Origin: Paracoccaceae bacterium
GTDB taxonomy: Bacteria > Pseudomonadota > Alphaproteobacteria > Rhodobacterales > Rhodobacteraceae
DNA: 22,284 bases
Assembly: GCA_003561595.1 (NCBI GenBank)
Contig: PWWF01000300.1
Span: 1-22,284 of the forward strand
Reading direction: 5' to 3'
Part shown: piece by piece, positions 1-8,464 of the stretch
How the letters are laid out: every line of letters starts with the position of its first letter
Position numbering within the stretch: the first letter of the stretch is position 1
The notes under the pieces: generated by a model
Database searches by the model: none
What the model saw: only the letters and a program-made list of their open reading frames with translations
Told to the model about the DNA's origin: nothing
Program-made: the position numbers and the translations under genes

Positions 1-348
1 CAGGAATGGGTCGCGCTGTATCAGGCCAATGATCTGGACGATGCGCTGGTTCAGGCCGCGCGGGATTGCCCGCTTGTCGTCTGCACACGCTCGGGCGATC
101 CGGTGACGATTCTGGCACAGGGCCAGCAGGTGCAGGTGCCGGTGACACGCGTCACGCCGGTGGATGCAACGGGTGCAGGCGATCAGTTCGCCGCCGGGTT
201 CCTGTACGGGCTGGCCACCGGGCGCGACGTGGCAACAGCGGGGCAGATGGGCGTTCTGGCCGCGGCAGAAGTGATCGGCCATATCGGCGCGCGCCCGAAA
301 ACGGACCTGCGCGCCCGATTTGCCGCTGCCGGGCTGATCGCGGCCTGA
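1..348 (+). CDS. PfkB-family carbohydrate/nucleoside kinase, C-terminal part (adenosine kinase-like)
   Basis: This is the last 115 residues of a ribokinase/PfkB-type kinase; the 5' end lies outside the window, and frame 1 is open from the first base. The family transfers a phosphate from ATP to a sugar or nucleoside hydroxyl in the cytoplasm. The PfkB C-terminal signature DATGAGDQFAAGFLYG is intact. Its GAGD anion hole and catalytic Asp are residues 58-61 of the visible part. The tail (AAAEVIGHIGARP) resembles the alphaproteobacterial adenosine kinase-like PfkB group. Substrate specificity cannot be read from this fragment. A 9-bp hairpin follows the stop codon by about 17 bases. Confidence 0.88.
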   Translation, partial: QEWVALYQANDLDDALVQAARDCPLVVCTRSGDPVTILAQGQQVQVPVTRVTPVDATGAGDQFAAGFLYGLATGRDVATAGQMGVLAAAEVIGHIGARPKTDLRARFAAAGLIAA

Positions 349-365
349 GCGGGTGCGAATATATC

Positions 366-391
366 TTGCCGCAGGGGCAAGGCTGCGGCAA
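366..391 (+). terminator. Hairpin after the PfkB gene, possible terminator
   Basis: A perfect 9-bp inverted repeat, TTGCCGCAG (366-374) and CTGCGGCAA (383-391), encloses an 8-base loop. It lies between the kinase stop and the ribosome binding site of the next gene. No T-run follows, so it may be a weak terminator, an mRNA-stabilising 3' structure or a leader hairpin of the downstream gene. Confidence 0.4.
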
Positions 392-426
392 CCTGTCGCC
401 CTCGAGTGATCTGTGGAGGAACGAGG

Positions 427-990
427 ATGCACCGCCTGCTTTGCGCGACCCTGCTCGCGACTGGCCTGAGCGCCCCTGCGATGGCTGATCCCTTTGTCGA
501 TGCGCTGGAAACCGCGATCGAGGCCTATCTCGACGGCGATCTGCAATATGCCGAGGATGAACTGGTCGAGGCGCAGCGCCTGCTGGCAGGCATGAAGGCT
601 GACGGTCTTGCGGCCTTTCTGCCCGAGGCGCCCGATGGCTGGGAACGCGAGGTCAGCACCGACTCTGCGCAGATGCTGGGCTTTCTGGGCGGCGGCACGT
701 CGGCCAGTGCGACCTATCAGGGGCCGGATGGGCAGTTCGAGCTGAGCTTCATCGCCGACAATCCGATGGTGGCGCAACTGGGAATGCTGCTGGGCAATGC
801 CACGATGATCTCGCAGATGGGCGGGCAGGTCGAGCGGATCAACCGCGTGCGTTTCCTGCGCGAGGATCGCACCCTGCGGGCCATAGTCGGTAACCGCGTG
901 CTGGTGCAGGCCGAAGGGGCGGACCCTGACGTGATGATCCCCTTTCTGGAAGAGATCGATTACCGCGCGATGGAGAATTTCGGCGGTTGA
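427..990 (+). CDS. Small exported protein of unknown function
   Basis: This encodes 187 residues. The ATG at 427 is preceded six bases upstream by GGAGGA (415-420), which supports this start over the in-frame GTG at 406. The N-terminus is a short signal peptide with a hydrophobic core (LLCATLLATGLSA) and a likely cleavage after AMA, so the product should be periplasmic. The mature protein starts with an acidic, helical segment (DALETAIEAYLDGDLQYAEDEL). It then has a glycine-rich stretch (LGFLGGG), and it ends in a domain that reads like an alpha/beta fold. There are no cysteines in the mature part. I do not recognise the family beyond similarity in style to conserved Rhodobacteraceae hypotheticals. 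No function is assigned. Confidence 0.8.
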   Translation: MHRLLCATLLATGLSAPAMADPFVDALETAIEAYLDGDLQYAEDELVEAQRLLAGMKADGLAAFLPEAPDGWEREVSTDSAQMLGFLGGGTSASATYQGPDGQFELSFIADNPMVAQLGMLLGNATMISQMGGQVERINRVRFLREDRTLRAIVGNRVLVQAEGADPDVMIPFLEEIDYRAMENFGG

Positions 991-1114
991 TCGGCTGACC
1001 GGTCGGACTGTCGCGTCGTGATGCGAGCCGGAACAGGCGCGCCAATATTGCAATGACGCGGGCCCGCGCCCATATCTGACCGGCAATCGCGTCCATCCAA
1101 TGACAGGGGCAAGA

Positions 1115-2005
1115 ATGGGTTACACAAAGACAGCCATGCTGATGGCCGCCATGACCGCGTTGTTCATGGGCGTCGGGTATCTGCTGGGTGGTGGCGCAGG
1201 TCTGATCCTTGCGCTTGTGGTGGCGGCGGGGATGAATGCCTATGCCTACTGGAATTCGGACAAGGCCGTGCTGCGTATGCACAATGCGCAGGAATGCAAC
1301 AGTCAGGTGCATCCAGACCTGCAGCGCATGGTTCACCGGCTGGCCGATGACGCAGGCATGCCCCATCCGCGTGTCTATGTGATTGATGAAGACCAGCCCA
1401 ATGCCTTTGCCACGGGCCGCAACCCCGATAACGCGGCTGTGGCCGCGACCACGGGTCTGTTGCGGCGCATGTCGCGCGAGGAAGTGGCCGCTGTCATGGC
1501 GCATGAACTGGCGCATATCCGCAACTACGATACGCTGATCATGACTGTCACGGCCACATTCGCCGGTGCGATCACCATGCTGGCCAATTTCGCGATGTTC
1601 TTTCGTGGCGGGCGCAACGGGGGCGGCAATATCATTGCGGTGCTGCTGGTGATGTTCCTTGCGCCGCTGGCGGCGGCCATTGTGCAGATGGCGATTTCGC
1701 GCTCGCGCGAGTATGAGGCCGATCGCGTGGGGGCCGAGATCTGCGGCAACCCGCTCTGGCTGGCGTCGGCGCTGGAAAAGATCCAGGGCTTTGCCTCGCG
1801 GATCGACTATGACCGCGCGGAACAGAACCCGCAGACGGCACATATGTTCATCATCAACCCGCTGCATGTGCACAAGCGTGACAAGCTGTTCTCGACCCAT
1901 CCGAATACCGAAAACCGGATCGCGGCGCTGATGCAGATGGCAGGGGGCAGCGGGCAGTCCCGTGCGGCAGCAGCACCCCGGCAGGGCGGGAACCCCTGGG
2001 GCTGA
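1115..2005 (+). CDS. htpX: Zinc metalloprotease HtpX (M48B)
   Basis: HtpX is an inner-membrane zinc protease that takes part in membrane-protein quality control, in parallel with FtsH. The protein has 296 residues from the ATG at 1115, close to the 293 of E. coli. An in-frame ATG at 1100 adds only five residues, and the conserved N-terminus MGYTKTAML favours 1115. Two hydrophobic segments lie within the first 45 residues. The zinc motif HELAH is at residues 130-134, with the third ligand probably Glu201 in REYEADR. Two more hydrophobic segments lie between them, the usual HtpX topology with a cytoplasmic active site. The C-terminus carries the family motif [11 protein letters not shown]. The gene converges on the phosphoesterase gene, with only seven bases between the stop codons and no obvious terminator. 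Confidence 0.95.
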   Translation: MGYTKTAMLMAAMTALFMGVGYLLGGGAGLILALVVAAGMNAYAYWNSDKAVLRMHNAQECNSQVHPDLQRMVHRLADDAGMPHPRVYVIDEDQPNAFATGRNPDNAAVAATTGLLRRMSREEVAAVMAHELAHIRNYDTLIMTVTATFAGAITMLANFAMFFRGGRNGGGNIIAVLLVMFLAPLAAAIVQMAISRSREYEADRVGAEICGNPLWLASALEKIQGFASRIDYDRAEQNPQTAHMFIINPLHVHKRDKLFSTHPNTENRIAALMQMAGGSGQSRAAAAPRQGGNPWG

Positions 2006-2012
2006 GGGTGGC

Positions 2013-2750
2013 TCAGTAGGGCGTCAGTGGCTGACGCCCATCCTCTTCCAGCACGCATATGTCGCGCCCTTCGATCACAATGGCGGTCAGGGGGCCACCA
2101 TAGCCTGCGCGGCTGTCGATATTGACGCGGTTGCGGTAATGCATGGGCTGCGGGATGGCCGTATGCCCATGGATGACCAACGGGCCGTGATCGCGCGTGT
2201 CGCTCAGGAACGGCTCGCGTATCCAGATCAGGTCCTGTTCCACCTGGCTGTCCAGCGGCACACCGGGGCGGATACCGGCATGCACGAACAGGGCCGCACC
2301 AAGAAGATGAGTCAGCGGCAAGGCAGACAGAAAGTCGATATCGGCCTGTGGCACGGCGGCAAGTGCCTGTTCGCGGACCTTGCGGATGTGAAAGGATGTG
2401 GGGCGATACAGCCCGTAGGACATCAGCGTTTCAGCCCCGCCGATACCCGGATGCAGATAAGTGATGTCGTTTGCCAGGCGCGGGTCGCGCCAGTCGGGCA
2501 TGGTCAGGAATTGCTCGAACAGGCGATCGTGGTTGCCCTTGAGCACGATCCAGGGCGCGCCAGCGGCGACCCCCTCGCGCAGATAGCGGATCACACCGGC
2601 GCTGTCGGGGCCGCGATCGACCAGATCGCCCAGATGGATGATCGGCGCGTCAGGGTCATCGCAGCGGGCGCGGTCTGCTGCAATCCGCGCATGCGCGCGC
2701 TTCAGCGCGTCGAGCTGGCCGTGGATATCGCCGATTGCGTAGCTGCGCAT
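2013..2750 (-). CDS. ApaH/Ser-Thr phosphatase-like metallophosphoesterase
   Basis: This encodes a 245-residue calcineurin-like metallophosphoesterase. All blocks of the dinuclear metal site are present: GDIHG (Asp8, His10), GDLVDRGP (Asp42, Asp45), GNHD (Asn73, His74), and later VHAG and GHT. The order and length resemble bacterial PrpA/PrpE and ApaH-like enzymes, which hydrolyse phosphoproteins or dinucleoside polyphosphates; the natural substrate cannot be decided from sequence. The ATG at 2750 is preceded by a strong GGAGGGG. An upstream in-frame ATG at 2807 would add 19 arginine-rich residues with no family similarity, so it was not chosen. The gene follows serA on the same strand by 59 bases, with a GC-rich hairpin in between. 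Confidence 0.88.
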   Translation of the reverse strand: MRSYAIGDIHGQLDALKRAHARIAADRARCDDPDAPIIHLGDLVDRGPDSAGVIRYLREGVAAGAPWIVLKGNHDRLFEQFLTMPDWRDPRLANDITYLHPGIGGAETLMSYGLYRPTSFHIRKVREQALAAVPQADIDFLSALPLTHLLGAALFVHAGIRPGVPLDSQVEQDLIWIREPFLSDTRDHGPLVIHGHTAIPQPMHYRNRVNIDSRAGYGGPLTAIVIEGRDICVLEEDGRQPLTPY

Positions 2751-2779
2751 ATGCCCCTCCGTTTCATGTCTGTCGCGGC

Positions 2780-2798
2780 GCAGGCCCCTTGGGCCTGC
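2780..2798 (-). terminator. Short GC-rich hairpin between serA and the phosphoesterase gene
   Basis: GCAGGCCC (2780-2787) and GGGCCTGC (2791-2798) form an 8-bp stem with a 3-base loop, just after the serA stop. No T-run follows on the minus strand, so this may be a partial terminator or an mRNA 3'-end stabiliser within the serA transcript. Confidence 0.4.
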
Positions 2799-2809
2799 AC
2801 CGCCCATGA

Positions 2810-4405
2810 TCAGGCCGTATCAAACACCAGCGGGCGGACCTGCTGGAACAGCCCGGTTTCGCGCAGCTTGTCCAGCACGGGCGCAGGTGCCGGTGCATCA
2901 AGATAGAGAAGCGCAATCGCATCCCTGCCTGCATCGGACCGGCCCAGGGTGAAATTCGCGATATTCACGCCATTTTCGCCCATCGTGTTCCCGAGCGCGC
3001 CGATGATGCCGGGCATGTCCTTGTTCGTGGTATAAAGCATATGCGCGCCGACCTCTGCATCGATGGTGATGCCCTTGATCTGGATGAAGCGCGGCTTGCC
3101 ATCGGAAAAGACCGTGCCCGCGATGGAACGCTCGCGCGTCTCGGTCACGACGGTCAGCTTGATATAGGCATCGAACACGCCCGATTTGCCTTGCGTCGTG
3201 GTCGAGACCTGCACCCCGCGTTCGCGCGCCATGACCGGGGCCGAGACCATGTTCACATCGGGATTGGTGGCCTGCATGACACCGGCAATGACCGCGCAGC
3301 CCAGCGCGTCGAGGTTCATCTCTGTCACGCGCCCGTCATAGAGGATGTTGATGGCCTTGATCGGCTCATCCGTCATCTGCCCGGCAAAGGCGCCAAGATG
3401 CGCGGCAAGCTTCAGCCACGGCCCCATGACGCGCGCTTCCTCGGCGGTGACCGAGGGCATGTTGAGCGCGTTGGATACGGCCCCGGTCAGCAGGTAATCG
3501 GCCATCTGCTCGGCCACCTGCAGCGCGACATTTTCCTGCGCTTCGGTTGTCGAGGCTCCCAGATGCGGGGTCACGACGACATTGGGTCTGCCGAAAAGCG
3601 GGCTTTCGGTGGCTGGCTCCACGGCAAAGACATCCAGCCCCGCCCCGGCGACATGGCCGGAGTCCAGCGCCTCGGCCAGCGCGTCCTCATCGATCAGGCC
3701 GCCGCGTGCGCAGTTGATGATGCGCACGCCGGGCCTGGTCTTGGCGATATTCTCGGCCGACAGGATGTTGCGGGTCTTGTCGGTCAGCGGCACATGCAGG
3801 GTGATGAAATCGGCGCGGGCCAGCAACTCGTCAAGCGTGACCTTGGTGACACCCAGCTTTGCGGCGCGCTCTTCGGACAGGAAGGGGTCATAGGCCACGA
3901 CCTTCATCTTCAAGCCAAGCGCACGGTCGCAGACGATGCCGCCGATATTGCCCGCACCGATCACGCCCAGCGTCTTGCCGGTCAGTTCAACGCCCATGAA
4001 GCGCGACTTTTCCCATTTGCCCGCGTGGGTGGAGGCATTGGCCTCGGGGATCTGGCGCGCGACGGCCATCATCAGCGAAATCGCATGTTCCGCAGTGGTG
4101 ACCGAATTGCCGAAAGGCGTGTTCATGACGATCACACCTTTTTTCGATGCAGCGGGGATATCGACATTGTCGACCCCGATGCCGGCGCGCCCCACGACCT
4201 TGAGGTTGGGGGCGGCGTTCAGCAGTTTTTCGGTGACCTTGGTGGCCGAGCGGATGGCCAGGCCGTCAAACTCACCGATGACGGACAGGAGTTTTTCCTT
4301 GTCCTTGCCCAGCGACGGGTCAAACGTGACATCAATGCCGCGATCGCGAAAGATCTGGACGGCGGTTTCGGACAGCTTGTCCGAGACGAGAACCTTGGGT
4401 GCCAT
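2810..4405 (-). CDS. serA: D-3-phosphoglycerate dehydrogenase
   Basis: SerA oxidises 3-phosphoglycerate to 3-phosphohydroxypyruvate with NAD, the first committed step of serine synthesis, in the cytoplasm. The protein has 531 residues and is the long form: substrate domain, Rossmann domain, intervening ASB domain and C-terminal ACT domain. The NAD motif GAGNIG is at residues 150-155. The catalytic residues are Arg234 (CARGG), Glu263 (AVEP) and His281 (TPHLGAS). An ACT-like segment (NKDMPGIIGALGNTMGENG) lies near residues 465-485, so serine feedback is possible, though this is not shown by the sequence. The start is the ATG at 4405 (MAPKVLVSD); the open frame continues upstream but shows no family similarity. 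It lies downstream of serC, separated by 98 bases that hold two REP-like hairpins. Confidence 0.97.
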   Translation of the reverse strand: MAPKVLVSDKLSETAVQIFRDRGIDVTFDPSLGKDKEKLLSVIGEFDGLAIRSATKVTEKLLNAAPNLKVVGRAGIGVDNVDIPAASKKGVIVMNTPFGNSVTTAEHAISLMMAVARQIPEANASTHAGKWEKSRFMGVELTGKTLGVIGAGNIGGIVCDRALGLKMKVVAYDPFLSEERAAKLGVTKVTLDELLARADFITLHVPLTDKTRNILSAENIAKTRPGVRIINCARGGLIDEDALAEALDSGHVAGAGLDVFAVEPATESPLFGRPNVVVTPHLGASTTEAQENVALQVAEQMADYLLTGAVSNALNMPSVTAEEARVMGPWLKLAAHLGAFAGQMTDEPIKAINILYDGRVTEMNLDALGCAVIAGVMQATNPDVNMVSAPVMARERGVQVSTTTQGKSGVFDAYIKLTVVTETRERSIAGTVFSDGKPRFIQIKGITIDAEVGAHMLYTTNKDMPGIIGALGNTMGENGVNIANFTLGRSDAGRDAIALLYLDAPAPAPVLDKLRETGLFQQVRPLVFDTA

Positions 4406-4433
4406 GAAAGTGGCTCCTGTATTGTGAAGGGGG

Positions 4434-4494
4434 GGTGGGTTTGCACCCACCTTACAGAGGCAGAGAGATCGTAGGGTGGGTGACAACCCACCCT
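4434..4494. repeat. Inverted pair of REP-like palindromes between serC and serA
   Basis: Two related hairpins face away from each other. On the plus strand GTAG (4471-4474) leads into GGTGGGT-GACA-ACCCACC (4475-4492); the stem extends to 9 bp if A4473 and T4494 are included. On the minus strand GTAA (4455-4452) leads into GGTGGGT-GCAA-ACCCACC (4451-4434). A 15-base spacer separates their GTAG/GTAA ends. A GTAG-type foot on a GC-rich hairpin, in an inverted doublet, is the layout of REP/BIME (REPIN) elements. It lies in the serC-serA transcript, so it could also affect mRNA processing or differential expression. Confidence 0.65.
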
Positions 4495-4503
4495 TCCTTG
4501 CGA

Positions 4504-5661
4504 TCAGGCGGCATCGGCCAGTGCGGCACGCTCGGTATGGTAGGCCCAGTCCAGCCAGTCCATCAGCGCCGCGATATCGTTGGTCTCGACCGTGGCGCCG
4601 CACCAGATTCGCAGGCCCGGGGGCGCATCGCGATAGGCGCCGATGTCATGGGCCACGCCTTCGGTCTCCAGCCGTTTCGCGACGGCCTTGGCGAATGCCG
4701 ACCCATCCGCGATGCCGGGATCGGTGAATTTCAGGCAGACCGATGTGGTCGAAGCCGTCGCCGGGTCTTCTGCCAGATTGGCGATCCAGTCGTGACGTTC
4801 GCAGAATTCCGCGATCACGCCCGCATTGGCATCGGCCCGGGCGATCAGCGCGGGCAGTCCGCCGATCTCGCGCGCCCAGTCCAGCGCGACCAGATAATCC
4901 TCGACCGCCAGCATCGACGGCGTATTGATCGTCTCACCCCGGAAAATGCCCTCATTCAGCTTGCCGCCCTTGGTCAGGCGGAAAATCTTGGGCAGCGGCC
5001 ATGCAGGTGTATGGCTTTCCAGCCGCTCGACGGCGCGGGGCGACAGGATGAGCATGCCATGCGCGGCCTCACCGCCCATCACTTTCTGCCAGGAGAAGGT
5101 CACCACATCCAGCTTGTCCCAGGGCAGGTCCATCGCAAAGGCCGCCGAGGTCGCGTCGCAGATGGTCAGACCCGCACGATCCGCCGGGATCATATCGCCA
5201 TGGGGCATGCGCACGCCGCTCGTGGTGCCGTTCCAGGTAAACACAACATCCGTGTCGTAATCCACCGCCGCCATATCGACGATCCGGCCATAATCGGCGG
5301 TGCGCACATCGGCATCGAGTTTCAATTGCTTGACCGCATCGGTCACCCAGCCCGCGCCAAAGCTCTCCCACGCAACCATGGTCACCGGGCGCGCGCCCAG
5401 AAGCGACCACATCGCCATTTCGACTGCGCCGGTATCCGAGGCCGGCACGATCCCTATGCGGTAGTCGTCGGGCACGCCAAGAATCTCGCGCGTGCCATCA
5501 ATGGCCGCTTTCAGCTTGGCCTTGCCGACAGCCGCCCGATGCGAGCGGCCCAGCGGCGCGTCGGCCAGCTTGTCGAGCGAGAATGTGGGGATCTTGGCGC
5601 AGGGGCCAGAAGAAAAGCGCGGATTGACCGGGCGCGTGGCCGGTTTTGCAGTCTTGGTCAT
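4504..5661 (-). CDS. serC: Phosphoserine aminotransferase
   Basis: SerC transfers the amino group of glutamate to 3-phosphohydroxypyruvate, giving phosphoserine; it is PLP-dependent and cytoplasmic. The 385-residue product matches the alphaproteobacterial SerC type, with N-terminus [12 protein letters not shown]. The PLP-binding lysine is Lys193 in [14 protein letters not shown], and the cofactor Asp is in ICDATSAAF (residues 167-175). The [17 protein letters not shown] block is also typical of this group. The start ATG at 5661 follows GGAAGG (5672-5667) by five bases. That Shine-Dalgarno can be sequestered by the leader described separately. serA lies downstream on the same strand, and serB is divergent, so all three steps of the pathway are together. 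Confidence 0.97.
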   Translation of the reverse strand: MTKTAKPATRPVNPRFSSGPCAKIPTFSLDKLADAPLGRSHRAAVGKAKLKAAIDGTREILGVPDDYRIGIVPASDTGAVEMAMWSLLGARPVTMVAWESFGAGWVTDAVKQLKLDADVRTADYGRIVDMAAVDYDTDVVFTWNGTTSGVRMPHGDMIPADRAGLTICDATSAAFAMDLPWDKLDVVTFSWQKVMGGEAAHGMLILSPRAVERLESHTPAWPLPKIFRLTKGGKLNEGIFRGETINTPSMLAVEDYLVALDWAREIGGLPALIARADANAGVIAEFCERHDWIANLAEDPATASTTSVCLKFTDPGIADGSAFAKAVAKRLETEGVAHDIGAYRDAPPGLRIWCGATVETNDIAALMDWLDWAYHTERAALADAA

Positions 5662-5705
5662 GGTATCCTTCCAGATATATGCCCTTCGTTGGGGAAGGGT
5701 GTCCC
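5662..5705 (-). promoter_or_regulatory. serC leader RNA element (alphaproteobacterial serC motif)
   Basis: The serC leader can form a hairpin with stem CCCTTC/GAAGGG (5699-5694 with 5687-5682) and a six-base loop. The 5' arm of that hairpin also contains CCTTCC (5698-5693). This is perfectly complementary to the serC Shine-Dalgarno GGAAGG (5672-5667), so the two pairings exclude each other. A serC leader upstream of serC-serA in alphaproteobacteria, with its final stem overlapping the ribosome binding site, is a described RNA family. Assigning this leader to that family rests on position and visible pairing, not on a covariance-model search. The ligand or trigger is unknown. Confidence 0.6.
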
Positions 5706-5712
5706 ACCGATG

Positions 5713-5741
5713 CGCTTACGACCGGATCGAGGCTGGTGCAA
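5713..5741 (-). promoter_or_regulatory. Possible serC promoter
   Basis: On the minus strand, TTGCAC (5741-5736) and TAAGCG (5718-5713) are separated by 17 bases, a sigma-70-like arrangement. Initiation about seven bases downstream would give a leader of roughly 44 bases that starts just before the serC hairpin. This is inferred from spacing alone. Confidence 0.33.
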
Positions 5742-5806
5742 GACAGAAATTTGTCCTAGAGCGCCGCTTGACCGCGCAAAAACGACGCAGCCAAGGACCA
5801 CGCCCC

Positions 5807-6688
5807 ATGTATATCGCCACCCTGATCGTGAATCCCGCCACGCCCGTCCTGGACCAAACCGTGATCGAGGCGCTGCGCAATGCTTGGGGCGGAGGGGATG
5901 CGCATTGGCTCAACCCCGGCGTGGCCGCCGAATTCGCGATCCCCGCCATTCCCGACAGGCAATGGCAGGTCTGGGAGGATCTGCAGGCGCAGGGTATCGA
6001 TCTGGCCGTGCAACCGGCAGAGAACCGGCGCAAGCGCATGTTGCTGGCTGATATGGACAGCACCATGATCGCGCAGGAATGCATTGACGAACTGGCCGAT
6101 GAGGCCGGGGTCGGTGCCCATGTCGCCGCCATCACGGCGCGTGCCATGAATGGCGAACTGGAGTTCGAGGAAGCGCTGCGCGAACGTGTCGCGTGCCTGA
6201 AGGGGTTGCCGGAGGGCACCATTGCCCGCGTGCTGGAGCGTTGCATCACCTTCACCCCCGGCGGGCGGGACCTGGTCGCTACCATGCGCGCGCATGGGGC
6301 CTATGCCGCGCTGGTCTCGGGCGGGTTCACGGCCTTTACCGATCATGTCGCGCGCAGTCTGGGCTTTGATGAACATCGCGCCAATTCTCTGGGCGTCGCG
6401 GACGGCCATCTGACCGGCACTGTCGCCGACCCCATTCTGGGGCGAGAGGCCAAGGTCAGCGCGCTTGATGAGATCACCGCGCAATTGGGGATCGCGCCTG
6501 CGGATGTGCTGGCCGTGGGCGATGGCGCGAATGATCTGGGCATGCTGGGGCGCGCCGGGGCTGGGGTCGCGCTGCATGCCAAGCCCGTTGTCGCCGCGCA
6601 ATGCAAGCTGCGGATCAATCATGGCGATCTGAGCGCGCTTTTGTATCTGCAAGGCTATCATCGCGACGAATTCGCGCCGGTTTCCTGA
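5807..6688 (+). CDS. serB: Phosphoserine phosphatase
   Basis: SerB removes the phosphate from phosphoserine, the last step of serine synthesis. The protein has 293 residues from the ATG at 5807, which AAGGA precedes at 5793-5797. An N-terminal domain of about 75 residues (MYIATLIVNPATP...) precedes the HAD core. The HAD motifs are complete: motif I DMDST with nucleophile Asp82, motif II SGGFTAFT, and motif IV GDGANDLGM with Asp239 and Asp243. The recognition segment QECIDELADEAG is the classical SerB one. It is transcribed away from serC across a 145-base region, and an intact pathway set in one place supports the assignment. Confidence 0.96.
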   Translation: MYIATLIVNPATPVLDQTVIEALRNAWGGGDAHWLNPGVAAEFAIPAIPDRQWQVWEDLQAQGIDLAVQPAENRRKRMLLADMDSTMIAQECIDELADEAGVGAHVAAITARAMNGELEFEEALRERVACLKGLPEGTIARVLERCITFTPGGRDLVATMRAHGAYAALVSGGFTAFTDHVARSLGFDEHRANSLGVADGHLTGTVADPILGREAKVSALDEITAQLGIAPADVLAVGDGANDLGMLGRAGAGVALHAKPVVAAQCKLRINHGDLSALLYLQGYHRDEFAPVS

Positions 6689-6780
6689 ACATGTGACATA
6701 TTTCTGTGCCTGCCCCGTGGCAGCGGCGCGGCACTTGTGCCATGATCCGGCAGAAGCTGCGTCAGTCACAGGGGAAAGAC

Positions 6781-7944
6781 ATGCCGATCCGAAACCGATT
6801 TGCCGAATTGCTGCCAGAGATCACCGCCTGGCGGCAGGATTTCCACAGCCACCCCGAATTGCTGTTCGATTGCCACCGCACCGCCGGGATCGTGGCCGAG
6901 AAGCTGCGCGAATTCGGCTGCGATGAGGTGGTCGAAGGGATCGGACGCACGGGCGTCGTGGGGGTGATCCGGGGCAAGACCACTGGCTCGGGGCGCGTTG
7001 TCGGGCTGCGCGCCGATATGGATGCGCTGCCAATTCATGAGGCGACGGGCCTTGACTATGCCTCGAAAGAGGCGGGCAAGATGCATGCCTGCGGCCATGA
7101 CGGGCATACCGCGATGCTGATGGGCGCGGCCAAATATCTGGCCGAGACCCGCAACTTTGACGGCACGGTGGTCGTCATCTTCCAGCCCGCCGAAGAGGGC
7201 GGTGGCGGCGGCGACGAGATGTGCCGCGACGGCATGATGGAACGGTTCGGTATTCACGAAGTCTATGGCATGCATAACTGGCCCGGCAATCCGTTGGGGA
7301 GTTTCGCGATCCGGCCCGGCGCGTTCTTCGCCGCGACGGATCAGTTCGAGATCAAGCTCGAGGGCAAGGGCGGCCATGCCGCCAAACCCCATCAGACGAT
7401 CGATACGACGGTCGTCGCCGCGCATCTGGTCGTTGCGATGCAGACGATCGTCAGCCGCAATGTTGACCCGACGAAAGAGGCGGTCGTTTCGGTGACTTCA
7501 TTCGTGACCGAATCGCAGGCTTTCAACGTGATCCCGCAGCATGTGACGCTGCGCGGCACGGTCCGCACGCTGGATCCGGAGGTGCGTGACCTGGCAGAGA
7601 CACGGATCAAGGCGCTGGCCGAACAGCTTCCGGCGGCTTTCGGGGCGCAGGCGCATGTGGAGTACCGGCGCGGCTATCCGGTCATGGTCAATTCCGAAAC
7701 TGAGACGGATCACGCTGCGGCAGCCGCGCGTGCTGTCGCGGGTGATTGCGCGACGGCGCCGCTGGTCATGGGCGGCGAGGATTTCGCCTATATGCTGGAG
7801 GAACGGCCCGGCGCCTATATCCTGATGGGCAATGGCGACAGCGCCGATGTGCACCACCCGCAATACAATTTCAACGATGCGGCCATCCCCGCCGGGTGCA
7901 GTTTCTGGGTGGAACTGGCCGAACAGAGGCTGCCTGCGGCCTGA
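6781..7944 (+). CDS. M20-family amidohydrolase (hippurate/N-acyl-amino acid hydrolase type)
   Basis: This is a cytoplasmic, binuclear metal-dependent amidohydrolase of the M20D group, 387 residues long. Metal ligands are visible as Cys104 and His106 in HACGHDGHT, Glu138-Glu139 in FQPAEEGGGG, His165 in MHNWPG, and a late His in DVHHPQYNFND. The dimerisation insert begins around KLEGKGGHAAKPHQTID. Family members remove acyl groups from amino acids (hippuricase, N-acetyl-amino acid deacetylase) or act on IAA-amino acid conjugates. The exact substrate is not readable here. AGGGGAAA lies just upstream of the ATG at 6781. A strong terminator follows. Confidence 0.9.
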   Translation: MPIRNRFAELLPEITAWRQDFHSHPELLFDCHRTAGIVAEKLREFGCDEVVEGIGRTGVVGVIRGKTTGSGRVVGLRADMDALPIHEATGLDYASKEAGKMHACGHDGHTAMLMGAAKYLAETRNFDGTVVVIFQPAEEGGGGGDEMCRDGMMERFGIHEVYGMHNWPGNPLGSFAIRPGAFFAATDQFEIKLEGKGGHAAKPHQTIDTTVVAAHLVVAMQTIVSRNVDPTKEAVVSVTSFVTESQAFNVIPQHVTLRGTVRTLDPEVRDLAETRIKALAEQLPAAFGAQAHVEYRRGYPVMVNSETETDHAAAAARAVAGDCATAPLVMGGEDFAYMLEERPGAYILMGNGDSADVHHPQYNFNDAAIPAGCSFWVELAEQRLPAA

Positions 7945-7964
7945 CAACCACACGCGCGATGAAG

Positions 7965-7992
7965 AAAGCCCCGGCATGTGCCGGGGCTTTTT
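7965..7992. terminator. Bidirectional rho-independent terminator
   Basis: The stem AAAGCCCCGGC is paired with GCCGGGGCTTT around a short loop (7965-7990) and runs into a T-tract on the plus strand. The A-run on the left arm gives a T-run on the minus strand. It therefore serves both the M20 hydrolase gene and the convergent lipoprotein gene that ends at 8019. Confidence 0.85.
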
Positions 7993-8018
7993 CGTTGTTC
8001 CAAGGCTGTTGCCTGCGA

Positions 8019-8291
8019 TTACTGACAGGGAGCCTCGTAATAGGTGCCGTCACCGCGTGCATAGGCGCATTGGCCGGTCTGGGTGTTGCGCGCCAGCAGG
8101 CTGCCTGCGGTCGCACCGGCAACGGTGCCAATGATCGTCCAGTTGGTGTTCGCGCCCAGCAGATTGGACACGGCCAGCCCGGCCCCGGCCCCGGCAGCGC
8201 CACCGACGATGGTGCGCTCCGTGTCGGTCATCTGGCAGCCGGACACGGCCAGAACGGCAGCAAGGATTGCAGCAGGTACCAGTTTTGTCAT
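8019..8291 (-). CDS. Glycine-zipper lipoprotein
   Basis: This encodes 90 residues. The N-terminus is a lipoprotein signal with lipobox AVSGC and lipidated Cys19, so the product is likely anchored in the outer membrane. The mature part holds two glycine-zipper segments (IVGGAAGAGAGLAVSNLLG and TIIGTVAGATAGSLLA), as in the 17-kDa surface-antigen/SlyB-like families. It ends in a small segment with two cysteines (GQCAYARGDGTYYEAPCQ). Start ATG 8291 is preceded by GAGGGG on the minus strand. A structural or envelope-stress role is typical of the family; no specific function is claimed. Confidence 0.85.
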   Translation of the reverse strand: MTKLVPAAILAAVLAVSGCQMTDTERTIVGGAAGAGAGLAVSNLLGANTNWTIIGTVAGATAGSLLARNTQTGQCAYARGDGTYYEAPCQ

Positions 8292-8464
8292 GATGTTCCC
8301 CTCGTATGACGTGTTGACCTGGGCAGCCTAGCAGATTTTCCTGCCTTGTCATCACCCTTGCCCGTGGATCGGCGATCATTGGATCACACCCCCGCAAGAT
8401 GGACGGGGCAGGACAGCACGCAGGGTCCGTTTGTTGCGGCAAGCGGCTGATGTGTTTGCGAAGT

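Noticed and set aside
839..1900. A 353-codon minus-strand open frame opposite htpX.
   Set aside because: It is an antisense shadow; the htpX frame has HELAH and all family blocks.
3041..4474. A 477-codon plus-strand open frame opposite serA.
   Set aside because: It is an antisense shadow of a fully conserved serA; its residues mirror SerA codons and no family is visible.
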